The notes beneath the pieces were generated by a model. The model was not told the DNA's origin, ran no database searches, and was given only the letters and a program-made list of their open reading frames with translations. The position numbers and the translations under genes are program-made. Shown here in pieces: positions 9,204 through 19,460 of a stretch of DNA of 64,000 nucleotides (the stretch's first letter is position 1; each line of letters begins with the position of its first letter). Location: positions 21,652 through 85,651 of the forward strand of contig NZ_FQUS01000023.1 of the NCBI RefSeq assembly GCF_900129315.1, given 5' to 3'. The DNA is from Fodinibius roseus (GTDB lineage Bacteria; Bacteroidota; Rhodothermia; Balneolales; Balneolaceae).

Positions 9204-12200
9204 TCAACGGGAGGGCAACAACGTTCCCCTGTTAAACTGCCTCCACGCCTGGAATGCCTCCCACGGTTCTGCGAAAGATCCCCGGTAGATCTCGATCGAT
9301 CTTCGAACTCCACCGGTTGTCGTTACGCCGGGGGCCCTCAGGCGAATCCCGTTAAAAACCTGTTGTTCAATCTTGAGTTCGGCGCTAAAATTATTTCGGT
9401 ACTCGGGACTCATTTCAGACAGAAGCTCTTCCCAGTCCCGCATGGTTAATTCGCCGGCTTCCAGGTTTTGCAGTAACTCATTCAGCGACACTTCCAGATC
9501 ATCCGCCAATTCCCTCAGATTGGTCAGCCTGATGGTGTACGTACCGACAAATTTGGTCCGCCCGATCTCGATGCTGCCCTGACTGGCGATTTCAATCGTC
9601 GCTGTCTCCGCCAGCTCTTCCGCTGAAATATTTCCCATTTGATATTCAAAAGCAGCCGGGAGGGGGACATAGCCGGAAATGCTGGTCTCACCTCCTACAT
9701 TCAGTCTCGGGAACCCGTATTGACCGGCAAAGGACTCGAGAACATCCGGTACCGGAAGCAGGCCCTGTAGTCCGCCCGGACTGACGCCCGGGATATCGAG
9801 ATAAGCGGGGGGCTCGGCGCCGGCCGTTCCCACAACCGACAGGGTTTGTCCCACGTGTGGCTGTCCCTCTATCACCCGGTATTCTCCCCCGCCGGATATG
9901 CCTGCCATCAGACTTACTACGGGAAGTTCGGGTTCAATCGTCAGCCCCACATCCCCTCTTGCCCGGCTTATGTGGGGGAACAGGTGCTCCATCGTTTCCT
10001 GCAAATCTTCCTCAGATTCAACCTCCGAAAACCGCTCCATCATCTCCAGTATGTCACCTGCGGCCTGTTCCCCTGCAAAATCGAGTGTCGTTCGTCCCCG
10101 CAACCGGATACCTGCATCAGCGGCGGCCCCTTCTCCCTGGGCCTCCTCTCCAACTCCCAAGGCGCCCCCGGCTTTCACTTCCAGCTGTATCTGATAAGCA
10201 TCGGGATCATCAGCCGTCCTGGTGATCTGGGCGCCTACACCCAGCGAAACGCTTCCCCCAACTCCGGCATGAACGGAAGCTTCGACATTCATATTCAACA
10301 CCAGTGTCTCATTGACTTCGAGCTGACCAAGCCGGTCGGGCAGCGTCTCAAGAATCTCTTCGGGAGGCTGATCCGGCTCCCGGGTTTCTCCTTCTATGTC
10401 GATGGTAATAGCAGTATCTTCCTCTTCGGCAGACCCTGTTTCTTCGGATGGATTGCCGCCGGACTCTCCTCCTGTGGGCGAGGCAGGCTCACCTGACGGT
10501 TCCGGAGCAGTTGCTTCCGTCTCCCCGGAAGTCGCCTCTTCTTCCGTATCCCGCTCCGAAGAAGCTTCCGGAGCCTCTTCTCCCGTGGAGTCATCCCTGC
10601 TTTCCAGCATCTCTCTTGTCCTTCTGCGCAAGTCTTCCCGTGCCAGCTCACGAATAGGAATAAATCCGAACTCTCTTATCTCGACAAACTCGGGAAGAGC
10701 CTCCAACAGTTCGGGAACCGTGCCCTCTATTTCACCGTGAAAAGAAAACAGTTCTTCGCCATCGGAGGTTATGGACAGACTGAATCCACTGATCAACCGG
10801 CCCTCCTCGCTCCTCCTCTGATAGATATTCGAATCAACGCCAAAAGGATACAAGCCGTTTTGATCCACGAGATTCACCGGATTATTCCGCACGTACTGGT
10901 ACAGGTTCAGGCTGTCCCCGGGGCCGATCGGGTCGGGACTGAGCCAGTTGCCAATCCAGGGGGCGTAGTAGCGGTAGCCGAAGTAGTAGAGCCGGGTGGC
11001 ATCGTCCTGCTCTTTGCCCGAATAGCGGTACTCTTTCAGGTTTACATCCGCCTGGCTGCCCGCGATAAAAGCGGAACCGCCGTACGGAAAATACTCTTCG
11101 TAGCTGATGAGCTCGCCCCCCTCATTCAGCTCCATAGCCGCCGAACCGAGACGATCCGTCAGCTGATAGTGAAATTTTACCGTGTCCGGATCGTCCGTTT
11201 CCCGGTTAAACGTGTCCCGTTCCCACCGGTGCATCAGTCCCAGACGCTGCGCCCCGTCCGTGAGGTGCACAGTATACCGCTTCAATAACTCGCTGTCGCC
11301 GCTGCGAACCCGCTTTATTTCGCAGCCGTCGAGGTAGATCTTCTCGGTGATCTCCGTGGTCCCGGAAGCCACATCGGTGACCCGTTCGTGCACTTTTCGA
11401 ACGCGCTGGTTGTCCGCTCCGTAGCCGTAATACTCCACATCGTCCGGCCGGCCTTCCCGTTCTACGATAACCGCCCGCGAAAGCTGGTTTCGATAGTCCC
11501 ACTCAATGCGGGACAGATGAGGCAGATAAAGCGTGTTGCCGTTGCCGTCGAACCGGGACTCCGGGTCCGAAACGGGCAGGCCGCTCATTTCTTCGGCGGG
11601 CAGGGAGCGGTTGGACCGTTCGGAGATCCGGTAATCGCGCCGCCAGCGGTTTGCTCCTGAGTCCAGGTTTGTTATATGGATCATCGATTCCAGGTTACCG
11701 CCCAAATCGTAGTGGTACTCCCGGGTATAATTTCGGATGACTTCAGCATTGTTCAGCCCGATATGGCGGGTTCCTTTTCTGAATCCCTCGGTTTCCGGAT
11801 CGTGGTTGTAATCGCCCGTTTCCAGTGCGCGGTGCGTCCGTCCTTCGGCACGGATAAGCTGGTAAAAGGCATCATAGGTATACGAACAGCTTCGCGGCTC
11901 TGCTAAAATGGAGGCCCCATTCGGCCGGGCGGTGTCGATCAAATGAGTGATATTGCCCGCCGGATCATAGGTATAGCGAATATTCTGATACTGACGTCCT
12001 TCTTCATCTCCAACGGAGGGGCGATGAGCGGTCAATCGACCCAACCGCTTTGTGCGATCATCGTAATGGAAGGTTTGTATGACTCCGTTCCCGAGAATTG
12101 CTTGTATGCGCTGTCCATTTGCATTATAGGCCGCATCGCGAAGGACAGGCTGCTCCGATACGGCTCCGTCTGCCGTACTTACCTCCACCCGTGCTATTGC

Positions 12201-15200
12201 TCCGCTTTGGTTATAGCGGTATCTCCGAAGGGATCCCTCCGGCAGCTGCTCCTCTCTCGTCCGGGCAAGGGCGTCGTACTGCAGCCGGGTTACATACCCT
12301 TCCTCCTGCAATGATACCGCATCAATCGTTGTCCAGTCCGGAATATCTTTATAATCCTCCGTCAACTGCCGGCTTCGATCCAGTACCTGGCCGGTCAAAT
12401 CACAGCGGCCTACCCGAAGCACTCCGGCCGAATCGTACTGCTCTGTCATCCGGCCCCGTAAATTTTTGAGGCGCGCATCGGCGATAGCCGGGTGCTCCCC
12501 ATACCGGTATCGTTCGGTCGCATGATCCATCCCCCGCGCACCGTCCACGTTCACGCGCGTAATTCTGTCCAGCGAATCGTAACGTATCTGTTGATGCACC
12601 TCCCGTCCGTCCCACTGATGAAGCGGTCGGTCGAGAGCATCGATGAACTGCCGTTTTTCGCCCGCATCCATGCTGCGCTCATAAAAAACACGTCCCAGCA
12701 TATCCCGGCTATAGGTAAAGGCCTCCAATGTTCTCGGGTCAACAACACGCACGGGATTTCCCGCGTAATCCATCTCCGTGCGCATCCGGCGGAGGGTCCC
12801 GTCACCGTTTTGTTCTTCGGTCATAAACGGCCGTCCCAGCGGATCCAAATGTGAGATCACCGGGGTTTCCCGATGCTGCCTGGCTTTTTCCAGCGCCTCC
12901 ATTTCAGGATCACCTTCTCCGGCTTCGGCCTCTACCCTCATCTCGTAGAGACTGCCGAGAACCGTATCGTTGGGATCGTACTGCCTGACCTCCCACGGTG
13001 AAATTTCCACACGGCCACGCGATCCATCGGGATAATCGGTCCGAATTTCACGTCCCATTGCATCGTAATGGGTTAAATTGGAATAACCGAACTGTTCCAG
13101 GATGTCATCCGGCTCATAATCATAACCGGAAGAGAAAAAAGGTTCAAACTGGCGTACCACCTTCTGTTTGTTGTTGTAAACCGTATGTCCCGACACTCTC
13201 CACCGGGTATCAGAGGGGTGCAGCACCGGCTCGCCCCGGTCGGTGAGCACCGCTCCCTCTTCATCCCGGGCAATCGCATCACCGGATTCGGCCAATGTTT
13301 TGGTTTGCAGCGACCGTCCGAATCCATCCAGGTAGTTTATGGTCACCTGCACCTCGGATTCCGGTTGCCGGTTACCTTCCCCGTCATGGACCCACTGCTC
13401 GCGGTCCAGCGCCACACTTCGCAGAGGTTTGCGGCGGCGCGTCCAGCTACCCAGCTCATAGAAGAAGAGCCCTCCCGCTCCCTGTACAAACGTCTCCGGC
13501 GCATCAACAATCTCTTCAAAGGAGATGGAGGAAGGATCCGTATAGTTTTCCAGCGACTCGTGTCCGTATTGCTCAATGGTGTCCTCCCGGCTGAGGATAT
13601 CACCATAAGAGGTAGCCAGCTCAATCATACCCAGCGGATCGTACCGAACCTCCGAGACATTGTCGTTGTAATCCGTTATCCGGTCCGGGGCCAGGAGGTG
13701 GTAATCTATCTCCGCCGAAATCCTGTTGTCGAGCGCATCCGTGATGCTTACCGGAGTGAGAAAATACGGTTCATCAAACGTATACCCTGAGGACCCTCCC
13801 TGCAGGTGCTCCTTCCGTTCCGGGAGATAGAACGCCTCCGGTTCCCGGTAGAAAAATGTGGGCCCGGACTTCCACCAATATCCGTCATGATTCTCATAAG
13901 CACCCTCATCGGCTGCCATATCCGCCGAATAGCGCTCATCCAGCGCATCTGTCAGAAACCCGGTGTCAAAACAGGCTTCCTCCCTGTGGTGAACCAGAAC
14001 CGGACTTCCGGTCGCTGCCCACGGCAGCACTCCGGTCCGATCGTTATCCCAGTAATAGGTCTTGTTCCATCGCACCAGCCGTGATTGCGGTCCGCCGGTA
14101 AAAGAGGTGTGAAAGGGGATTTCACGATCCAAAGCCTCGTTGATTCCGCGCTGCAGCGATCCCATATCGAAATAAGACGCCCCCTCCCCCGGGGTTATGC
14201 CGTGCAATTCAAATGTCTCTTGTTGCAGCGGGATACCCAATGCATAGCGCTCATCTTCGTCGTAAGACCGGATCCGGCGGCGCTCCAGGCGTATCTGATA
14301 CCGTACCTGCTCATCCAGGGTCCCCATTCTGCGCGGATAAGCGACCGTCGCGCTGCTCCTCACCTGCCCGTAGCTGTCAATCTCCAGGTTCAGGGAGTGT
14401 TCGATACGCGGATCACCGGAGGCCTCCTCATACTGGTAATTCAGGCTTTCCCGGGGAAATGAGGCGACACACGGGTCATATTCCCGATACCCCGGCTGAA
14501 TACGGCGCAGCAGGAAGCGGTGTTGGCTAACCTGAAACGGATGAGTCCGCCGCTCTCCTTCACGGCCCAGCCCGTAAACTTCTGTTCGGACCAGTCGACC
14601 CGCCAGGGCCTGAAATAGCTTGAAATATTCTTCAGCGCTAAGCTGCGCCGTGTTTTCCATTTCATGACCGACCTGCCTTCGGACCTCTCCGTCTCCCTGA
14701 TAATACTGCTCGGATCGCTGCTTCTCCCAGCCGGGCAAACCGCTGTGGAACCACGTACGGATACAAACGGGATCGGTAAACTCAGCCTCCGGGATATCCA
14801 TATCCGACCTCTCCCGATGGGTTTCCGAATCGTACCGGTCGACCACACCGAATCCCTGAAATGCCCGTTCTTCGCCATCATAAAATCCGTCGTGGTATTC
14901 GAAGCGTTGCTCAAAGCGGGTATTTCCGATATGATCGACAACCTCCAGCCGGTCGACTACGGTACGGTGCGAAGGCAGCCTGGATATCCAGTCCCTTCCG
15001 TTCTGCCGGTCCCGGAGATAGTGCTCCGCTGAATATCCGTAGCTCAGTTGCGTTTCCTTTCCCATGGAATTCTGAGCACCAATCAGCAGTCCCGGTTTAA
15101 CCCCGCTTGTCAGGGGCAAATAGCGGATCGGAAATTCTGCGTGACGGGGTGTGCCCGAAGACCAAACAAGGCAGGGTGTCCCGTTCCCTAAAAAATCTAT

Positions 15201-17168
15201 CACCTGAACCGAGGAGAGCTGATCGATGTACGGCAGTCCCCCGATCGTTTTCTGATCGAGGAACCGATTGCCGTTGGCGTTGATCCAGTACCGTACTTCC
15301 CCCCGGCCGATGTACAACAGATCAGCGGTGCCGCTGCCGTCCAGGTCCACCAGCCGAATACGTCTCCCGTCGAATTCGGAACTGCATTCAAGATAAGGAG
15401 CATCGCCCATAACGACTCCCCGGCCGAATCGGCCCCGTCCCTTGTTGGGCCAGTATTCTATGCTCCCGTTGGTAATCCGAACCTGATCCGGCAGGCCATC
15501 GCCGGTCATATCTGCAAAAAAGTAGTTGAGCCCGGGATCAGCGCCCAGTGTTGGGAGTTCACTCTCACTGCCGGATGCAGGCTTTGCGATCGTTCTCGGC
15601 GCCCCGAACCCCTCCCTCCCCCTGGATGGATACCAGACAATCCGGTCCTGTTCCATATGCACCAGGTCCGGCCTGCCGTCTCCGGTAAGATCGATAAGCC
15701 GGGTAAATTGTTCTCCCCGGGTCGTCCCGATAAACGTCTTGTGGGCTGACCATCTCCCCGTATCCCGTTCATATTCGTAAAAACCCGCCTCTCGCCCCTT
15801 CAGAACAGCGAGATTCATGTTCCCGTCAACGTTAAAATCACTCAGGGAGTACGACCCGAACGTTGCCGATGGCTTTTCCGCTACGCTCCGCTGCTTCCCC
15901 AGCCGGCCATCTCCCAGGTTTCTCTTGTAGTACCAGGCCTGATTGGACTCAAACAGGATGCCGGGCAGCCCCTCACCATAGAGATCTATCCACTTGTAGT
16001 TTAAACTGCCGATCCCCACCGGGGCGTTTTCGGTAGTCTGGACCTGAACAGCCTGAAAATGATCGGCGGACTCCGGCTGCGTGTAATCAAACTGCAAGGG
16101 AGGGACGGATTTTTCCCGGTACACGCCGCTCTCGGAATTCCTCCGATAACCCGTATAGCTGAGGCTTTCCAGGGTGGTACCCGCCTCTTGCTCATGGTGA
16201 GCGAAGTCTACGCTCCCGACCAGAGTGGCGTCTTCCCCCAATTCCTCCGGGAAATGATGAAACATCAACACTCTTCGGCACAGCCGATAGGTACGTACCT
16301 CAAATCCGGGGGTATGTACGGAATATGGATCGGGTCGGCTCAGCCACGAGCCTGTAGGTTCATAGGAGGAAGCGGCGTCACTCGCATGCTCCCCGTAGTC
16401 AAAAAGGACCTCGAATAGCCATTCACGGTCATCCGCCTCAGGTTCCCCCGGGGACAGCGGAATGGTATTCCCATAGGAGATCCGCTTCAGATACCGCTGG
16501 GCCATCTGTGACCGGTTTTTCTCAAAGATGGCCTCTCTGTTTACCCTTTCCCGATTCTCCTTTTTATACTCATATGTTATAGCATTCCCATACGGGTCAT
16601 ATTGCGCCTCCAACAGCCAGCGAAAAGTTCGTGTCTCATCCTGCGGATCCGAAATTCGCGTGCTTCCGTCACTCTGCAAGCCAAAAACAGACGCGATATT
16701 TTCCGAATCTCTCATGCGCCAGTGTACTCTTTTTGTCTCCTTGTGGACCCATTTTTCGAACCGAAGAAAACGCTGCTCTTTCCCGCTTCTGTAGAGGTGA
16801 ATCTTATACCCAGCCGTCTCAAACGACACGGGCTCCCGCCCCCCGGTATCATCATTAAGGAAGGGGACCAGTTCATTCCCATCGAACTGACATTTTTCTC
16901 CGCCGCTATATTCCGGAAATCCCTCTTTTAAACTCAGGCTGACAGCAGGCAAACCGGACAATTCCCACCCGGCGCCAAATGCCGAATTACTTTTATTGGA
17001 GTGGTAAGTTAATGAGAGATCGGGGGTAAAGCCGGAACGGCCGGAAGTCAAAGGAATATCGACGGCTATAGTTGCCACACCGGAGGAGGGATTCACATTA
17101 ATCTGATGTGCGACTTCAAGATCCTGAAGATCTTTAGCGGCAAATGTTATGTCAGATGGGTGGTTCAT
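9204..17168 (-). CDS. Fused TcB-TcC toxin cocoon protein (SpvB/RHS) with unassigned C-terminal tail
   Basis: About 2654 residues. Residues 20-320 are SpvB-like (IPLTSGRSGFTPDLSLTYHS). Five VCBS/FG-GAP-like repeats (such as DLTGDGRPDLVHM and DLDGSGTADLLYIG) lie at about 390-640, followed by TcdB-type middle regions. RHS/YD repeats follow, and the RHS core (YYFGYRYYAPWIGNWLSPDP, then NPVNLVDQNGL) ends near 2106. In known TcB-TcC proteins this forms a hollow cocoon that self-cleaves after the core and holds the C-terminal toxin. Here the tail is about 545 residues: an acidic Ser/Glu/Pro-rich linker (about 2190-2280), then a Gly-rich beta-looking region (VHAGVGGSVSLGVGAQ) and a helical end. I do not recognise its activity. 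The start at 17168 has an AGGG 8 nt upstream; an in-frame ATG at 17237 would add 23 residues. Confidence 0.93.
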   Translation of the reverse strand: MNHPSDITFAAKDLQDLEVAHQINVNPSSGVATIAVDIPLTSGRSGFTPDLSLTYHSNKSNSAFGAGWELSGLPAVSLSLKEGFPEYSGGEKCQFDGNELVPFLNDDTGGREPVSFETAGYKIHLYRSGKEQRFLRFEKWVHKETKRVHWRMRDSENIASVFGLQSDGSTRISDPQDETRTFRWLLEAQYDPYGNAITYEYKKENRERVNREAIFEKNRSQMAQRYLKRISYGNTIPLSPGEPEADDREWLFEVLFDYGEHASDAASSYEPTGSWLSRPDPYSVHTPGFEVRTYRLCRRVLMFHHFPEELGEDATLVGSVDFAHHEQEAGTTLESLSYTGYRRNSESGVYREKSVPPLQFDYTQPESADHFQAVQVQTTENAPVGIGSLNYKWIDLYGEGLPGILFESNQAWYYKRNLGDGRLGKQRSVAEKPSATFGSYSLSDFNVDGNMNLAVLKGREAGFYEYERDTGRWSAHKTFIGTTRGEQFTRLIDLTGDGRPDLVHMEQDRIVWYPSRGREGFGAPRTIAKPASGSESELPTLGADPGLNYFFADMTGDGLPDQVRITNGSIEYWPNKGRGRFGRGVVMGDAPYLECSSEFDGRRIRLVDLDGSGTADLLYIGRGEVRYWINANGNRFLDQKTIGGLPYIDQLSSVQVIDFLGNGTPCLVWSSGTPRHAEFPIRYLPLTSGVKPGLLIGAQNSMGKETQLSYGYSAEHYLRDRQNGRDWISRLPSHRTVVDRLEVVDHIGNTRFEQRFEYHDGFYDGEERAFQGFGVVDRYDSETHRERSDMDIPEAEFTDPVCIRTWFHSGLPGWEKQRSEQYYQGDGEVRRQVGHEMENTAQLSAEEYFKLFQALAGRLVRTEVYGLGREGERRTHPFQVSQHRFLLRRIQPGYREYDPCVASFPRESLNYQYEEASGDPRIEHSLNLEIDSYGQVRSSATVAYPRRMGTLDEQVRYQIRLERRRIRSYDEDERYALGIPLQQETFELHGITPGEGASYFDMGSLQRGINEALDREIPFHTSFTGGPQSRLVRWNKTYYWDNDRTGVLPWAATGSPVLVHHREEACFDTGFLTDALDERYSADMAADEGAYENHDGYWWKSGPTFFYREPEAFYLPERKEHLQGGSSGYTFDEPYFLTPVSITDALDNRISAEIDYHLLAPDRITDYNDNVSEVRYDPLGMIELATSYGDILSREDTIEQYGHESLENYTDPSSISFEEIVDAPETFVQGAGGLFFYELGSWTRRRKPLRSVALDREQWVHDGEGNRQPESEVQVTINYLDGFGRSLQTKTLAESGDAIARDEEGAVLTDRGEPVLHPSDTRWRVSGHTVYNNKQKVVRQFEPFFSSGYDYEPDDILEQFGYSNLTHYDAMGREIRTDYPDGSRGRVEISPWEVRQYDPNDTVLGSLYEMRVEAEAGEGDPEMEALEKARQHRETPVISHLDPLGRPFMTEEQNGDGTLRRMRTEMDYAGNPVRVVDPRTLEAFTYSRDMLGRVFYERSMDAGEKRQFIDALDRPLHQWDGREVHQQIRYDSLDRITRVNVDGARGMDHATERYRYGEHPAIADARLKNLRGRMTEQYDSAGVLRVGRCDLTGQVLDRSRQLTEDYKDIPDWTTIDAVSLQEEGYVTRLQYDALARTREEQLPEGSLRRYRYNQSGAIARVEVSTADGAVSEQPVLRDAAYNANGQRIQAILGNGVIQTFHYDDRTKRLGRLTAHRPSVGDEEGRQYQNIRYTYDPAGNITHLIDTARPNGASILAEPRSCSYTYDAFYQLIRAEGRTHRALETGDYNHDPETEGFRKGTRHIGLNNAEVIRNYTREYHYDLGGNLESMIHITNLDSGANRWRRDYRISERSNRSLPAEEMSGLPVSDPESRFDGNGNTLYLPHLSRIEWDYRNQLSRAVIVEREGRPDDVEYYGYGADNQRVRKVHERVTDVASGTTEITEKIYLDGCEIKRVRSGDSELLKRYTVHLTDGAQRLGLMHRWERDTFNRETDDPDTVKFHYQLTDRLGSAAMELNEGGELISYEEYFPYGGSAFIAGSQADVNLKEYRYSGKEQDDATRLYYFGYRYYAPWIGNWLSPDPIGPGDSLNLYQYVRNNPVNLVDQNGLYPFGVDSNIYQRRSEEGRLISGFSLSITSDGEELFSFHGEIEGTVPELLEALPEFVEIREFGFIPIRELAREDLRRRTREMLESRDDSTGEEAPEASSERDTEEEATSGETEATAPEPSGEPASPTGGESGGNPSEETGSAEEEDTAITIDIEGETREPDQPPEEILETLPDRLGQLEVNETLVLNMNVEASVHAGVGGSVSLGVGAQITRTADDPDAYQIQLEVKAGGALGVGEEAQGEGAAADAGIRLRGRTTLDFAGEQAAGDILEMMERFSEVESEEDLQETMEHLFPHISRARGDVGLTIEPELPVVSLMAGISGGGEYRVIEGQPHVGQTLSVVGTAGAEPPAYLDIPGVSPGGLQGLLPVPDVLESFAGQYGFPRLNVGGETSISGYVPLPAAFEYQMGNISAEELAETATIEIASQGSIEIGRTKFVGTYTIRLTNLRELADDLEVSLNELLQNLEAGELTMRDWEELLSEMSPEYRNNFSAELKIEQQVFNGIRLRAPGVTTTGGVRRSIEIYRGSFAEPWEAFQAWRQFNRGTLLPSR

Positions 17169-17623
17169 CAGTTCATCCCTGCTATTATGTGTTTTAATAA
17201 TCCAGCAGTGACCTTCGAACAACTTCGAAGGCTGCATATTTTAATAGATATTCGTCGTATCCACCGAATCAGATTTTTCCCTGCTGTGATAAAATTTCCC
17301 TTCTATTATACTATACGTAAAAACCGGGGAAAGTACGACACAATTTTTTATTGGTTACCGGAGTATCCGTGTTTCAGCCAATATAACCGGCAACTGACCA
17401 GGTACGATGTGATTGCCGGAGAATACGGCGGGACCAACCAAGTCGCCGAAGTACCGGTCAAGACAGGGAGAAGCTATTCCTGAATTATTAGACGAAGTCC
17501 TGATCAAGGCCAAACTGATAGAGCTGAAAGCCAATCCCGATCGTACTGCGGGCGGCGTTACTCCGGAAGGCCGGCAATTGAGATGTGAGTGCCAAAACCC
17601 ACCCTGCGAGATAAGGGGCCGGG
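17169..17623. other. Intergenic region upstream of the Tc operon
   Basis: About 455 bases between the likely TcB-TcC start and the MATE stop. On the minus strand a TATAAT hexamer lies at 17305-17310 in an AT-rich stretch, a possible -10 box for the Tc operon, but no good -35 box stands 16-18 bases upstream. Short open frames exist only with TTG starts and resemble nothing I know. There is no sign of a small immunity gene. Confidence 0.35.
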
Positions 17624-18925
17624 CTACGTCGCGCGCAAAATATGCCGGGGTGCGTAGCAGGTCAGCGTAACACCGCGGGCAATCATAAAAAGCGTTAACG
17701 CCATCCAAAGGGCATGGTTATCCAGAAACGGGACGCCGATAAAATAGGCGGGAAGGAAGCATCCGAGCGTGGCCATAATCATCGCATCGCGCATGGGTCC
17801 CGTTGCCGTAGCTCCGATGAATACTCCATCCCAGATATAGGAAAAGCTGCTTACGAGAGGACCCGCAACGGTCCATAAAAAATAGATCATGGCCATATCG
17901 ATCACCTCCTGCTGATCGGTAAATATCTGCAAAATATGTACGTTAAAAACGGCATACACCGCCGATGCCAGCAGTCCGATCCCCGTACCCCAAATGAAGC
18001 AGTATTTCACGGTAAGCTTCACCCGCTTTTGTTGGCCGCTCCCCGTATGTCGGCCGACAAGGCTTTCCGCGGCATAGGCAAAGCCGTCGGTGCCGTACGA
18101 AACGATCATCCAGAGCTGCAGCAGGATGGAGTTGGCAGCCAGCACCACGTCTCCGAACGAAGCAGACTTGGCCGTAAAAAAGGAAAAAGTAAATATAAGG
18201 CAGAGGGTACGAATAAAGATATCACGGTTCACGAAGAAGAACTTTTTGAGCGCCTCCATCTCCAGCAACAGTGTGTGGACGTAACCGCTCAGCCATGCCC
18301 TGTACCGGGTGAAAAGCAGTACCACCGCCAGCAACAACCCCGTATAACGGGCAATCAGCGTGCCCCAGGCCACCCCATCCACATGCATGCCGAGACTATA
18401 TACAAAATAAACATCAAGAGCGATGTTAAGAGCGTTTAAAACGATAGTCACGATCATGGGATAGCGGGCATTCTGCATCCCCAGAAACCATCCGTTAATG
18501 GCATAGAGTCCGAGCGTGGCCGGCGCCGTATAAATACGAATATTAAAATAGATCCGGGTATAATGCTCGACCTCCGGCGATGCTTCCACCAGCCAAAAGC
18601 TGAGATCTGCGATCCAGACCTGCAGTAAAAGTAGCAGCAGGCTAAACAGTCCCGCCACCGTCAGCGCCCGTGCCAGGGTCATGATGCTTTCATTCTTATT
18701 CTCTTCGCCGAAAGCCTGGGCCGTAAGACCGGTTGTGCCCATGCGCAGGAAACCGAATCCCCAGAAAATAAAGTTGAAAATCATCCCGCCTAAGGCGATA
18801 GCCCCGAGATAGTAGGCCTCCTCCAGATGTCCCACCAGCGCCGTATCCACGGCCCCCAGAAGGGGAACCGATAAATTACTGATGATGTTGGGTATAGCCA
18901 GATTTAGAATCTTCCGGTTCAGCAA
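17624..18925 (-). CDS. MATE-family multidrug/Na+ antiporter (DinF-like)
   Basis: A 433-residue polytopic inner-membrane protein of the MATE family, which exports drugs or metabolites in exchange for Na+ or H+. The start NRKILNLAIPNIISNLSVPL followed by GAVDTALVGHL is typical of the DinF-like branch, and about twelve hydrophobic segments follow over the normal family length. The start is a TTG at 18925; no ATG is available upstream in this frame, and TTG-Leu-Asn-Arg-Lys matches the usual N-terminus of relatives. It begins 15 bases after the mgtC-like stop on the same strand, so the two are probably one operon. Substrate unknown. Confidence 0.9.
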   Translation of the reverse strand: MLNRKILNLAIPNIISNLSVPLLGAVDTALVGHLEEAYYLGAIALGGMIFNFIFWGFGFLRMGTTGLTAQAFGEENKNESIMTLARALTVAGLFSLLLLLLQVWIADLSFWLVEASPEVEHYTRIYFNIRIYTAPATLGLYAINGWFLGMQNARYPMIVTIVLNALNIALDVYFVYSLGMHVDGVAWGTLIARYTGLLLAVVLLFTRYRAWLSGYVHTLLLEMEALKKFFFVNRDIFIRTLCLIFTFSFFTAKSASFGDVVLAANSILLQLWMIVSYGTDGFAYAAESLVGRHTGSGQQKRVKLTVKYCFIWGTGIGLLASAVYAVFNVHILQIFTDQQEVIDMAMIYFLWTVAGPLVSSFSYIWDGVFIGATATGPMRDAMIMATLGCFLPAYFIGVPFLDNHALWMALTLFMIARGVTLTCYAPRHILRAT

Positions 18926-18940
18926 CTCGGGATGTATGCG

Positions 18941-19435
18941 TTAATCGTTTGACTTATCGTTGTACCAACGCCGGCGAACCTGTTGAATGAAGCGCTCAAT
19001 ATATCCCAGTCCATATAAAATCACAATAGCGAGAACCGTGAGGATAGCGGCCAGAAGGTAGCGTTCCAACGCTACGGCAATACCGATTGCTGCCACGAAA
19101 AGAATAGAAGCGGCGGTTGTCAAACCCTCAACGGTTTCATCTTTATTCCTGAAAATAATGGTCCCCGCTCCCAGGAAACTGATCCCGGTAATAATGGCCT
19201 CCATGATACGAATCGGATCCGCTTGAATGGACCCTGCAAAGGCGTCTACCCCGCTATAATTCGTAATCATTACATTCCCCAGCACCACAAGCAACGAGGA
19301 GGCACCGGCGACAAGCATATGGGTGCGAAGACCGGCCGGTTTTTGCGCCAGTTCACGCTCCATGCCCAGAAGTCCCCCCAGAAACATTGCAAAAAGCACT
19401 TTAATAATCGGATCCCCAATTGAATACAGTTCCAT
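18941..19435 (-). CDS. MgtC/SapB-family membrane protein
   Basis: 164 residues with the MgtC signature near the N-terminus (FLGGLLGMERELAQKPAGLR, then THMLVAGASSLL) and four to five hydrophobic helices. It lacks the C-terminal ACT-like domain of Salmonella MgtC, so it belongs to the short SapB-like group. Members are linked to Mg2+ limitation, acid stress and F-ATPase modulation in some pathogens; the role here is not shown. It is the first gene of a probable operon with the MATE exporter, 15 bases apart. The ATG at 19435 is the only sensible start. Confidence 0.88.
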   Translation of the reverse strand: MELYSIGDPIIKVLFAMFLGGLLGMERELAQKPAGLRTHMLVAGASSLLVVLGNVMITNYSGVDAFAGSIQADPIRIMEAIITGISFLGAGTIIFRNKDETVEGLTTAASILFVAAIGIAVALERYLLAAILTVLAIVILYGLGYIERFIQQVRRRWYNDKSND

Positions 19436-19460
19436 ATTATACCTGTTTTATTGTGTTAGA

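Noticed and set aside
9846..10496. Plus-strand open frame of 216 codons opposite the TcB-TcC tail
   Set aside because: Considered as an immunity gene because of its position. It lacks domain features and overlaps a well-supported coding frame entirely.
17413..17670. Plus-strand 85-codon frame between the Tc operon and MATE
   Set aside because: Starts with TTG, overlaps the MATE 3' end, and matches nothing I know. It might be a gene remnant but cannot be supported.
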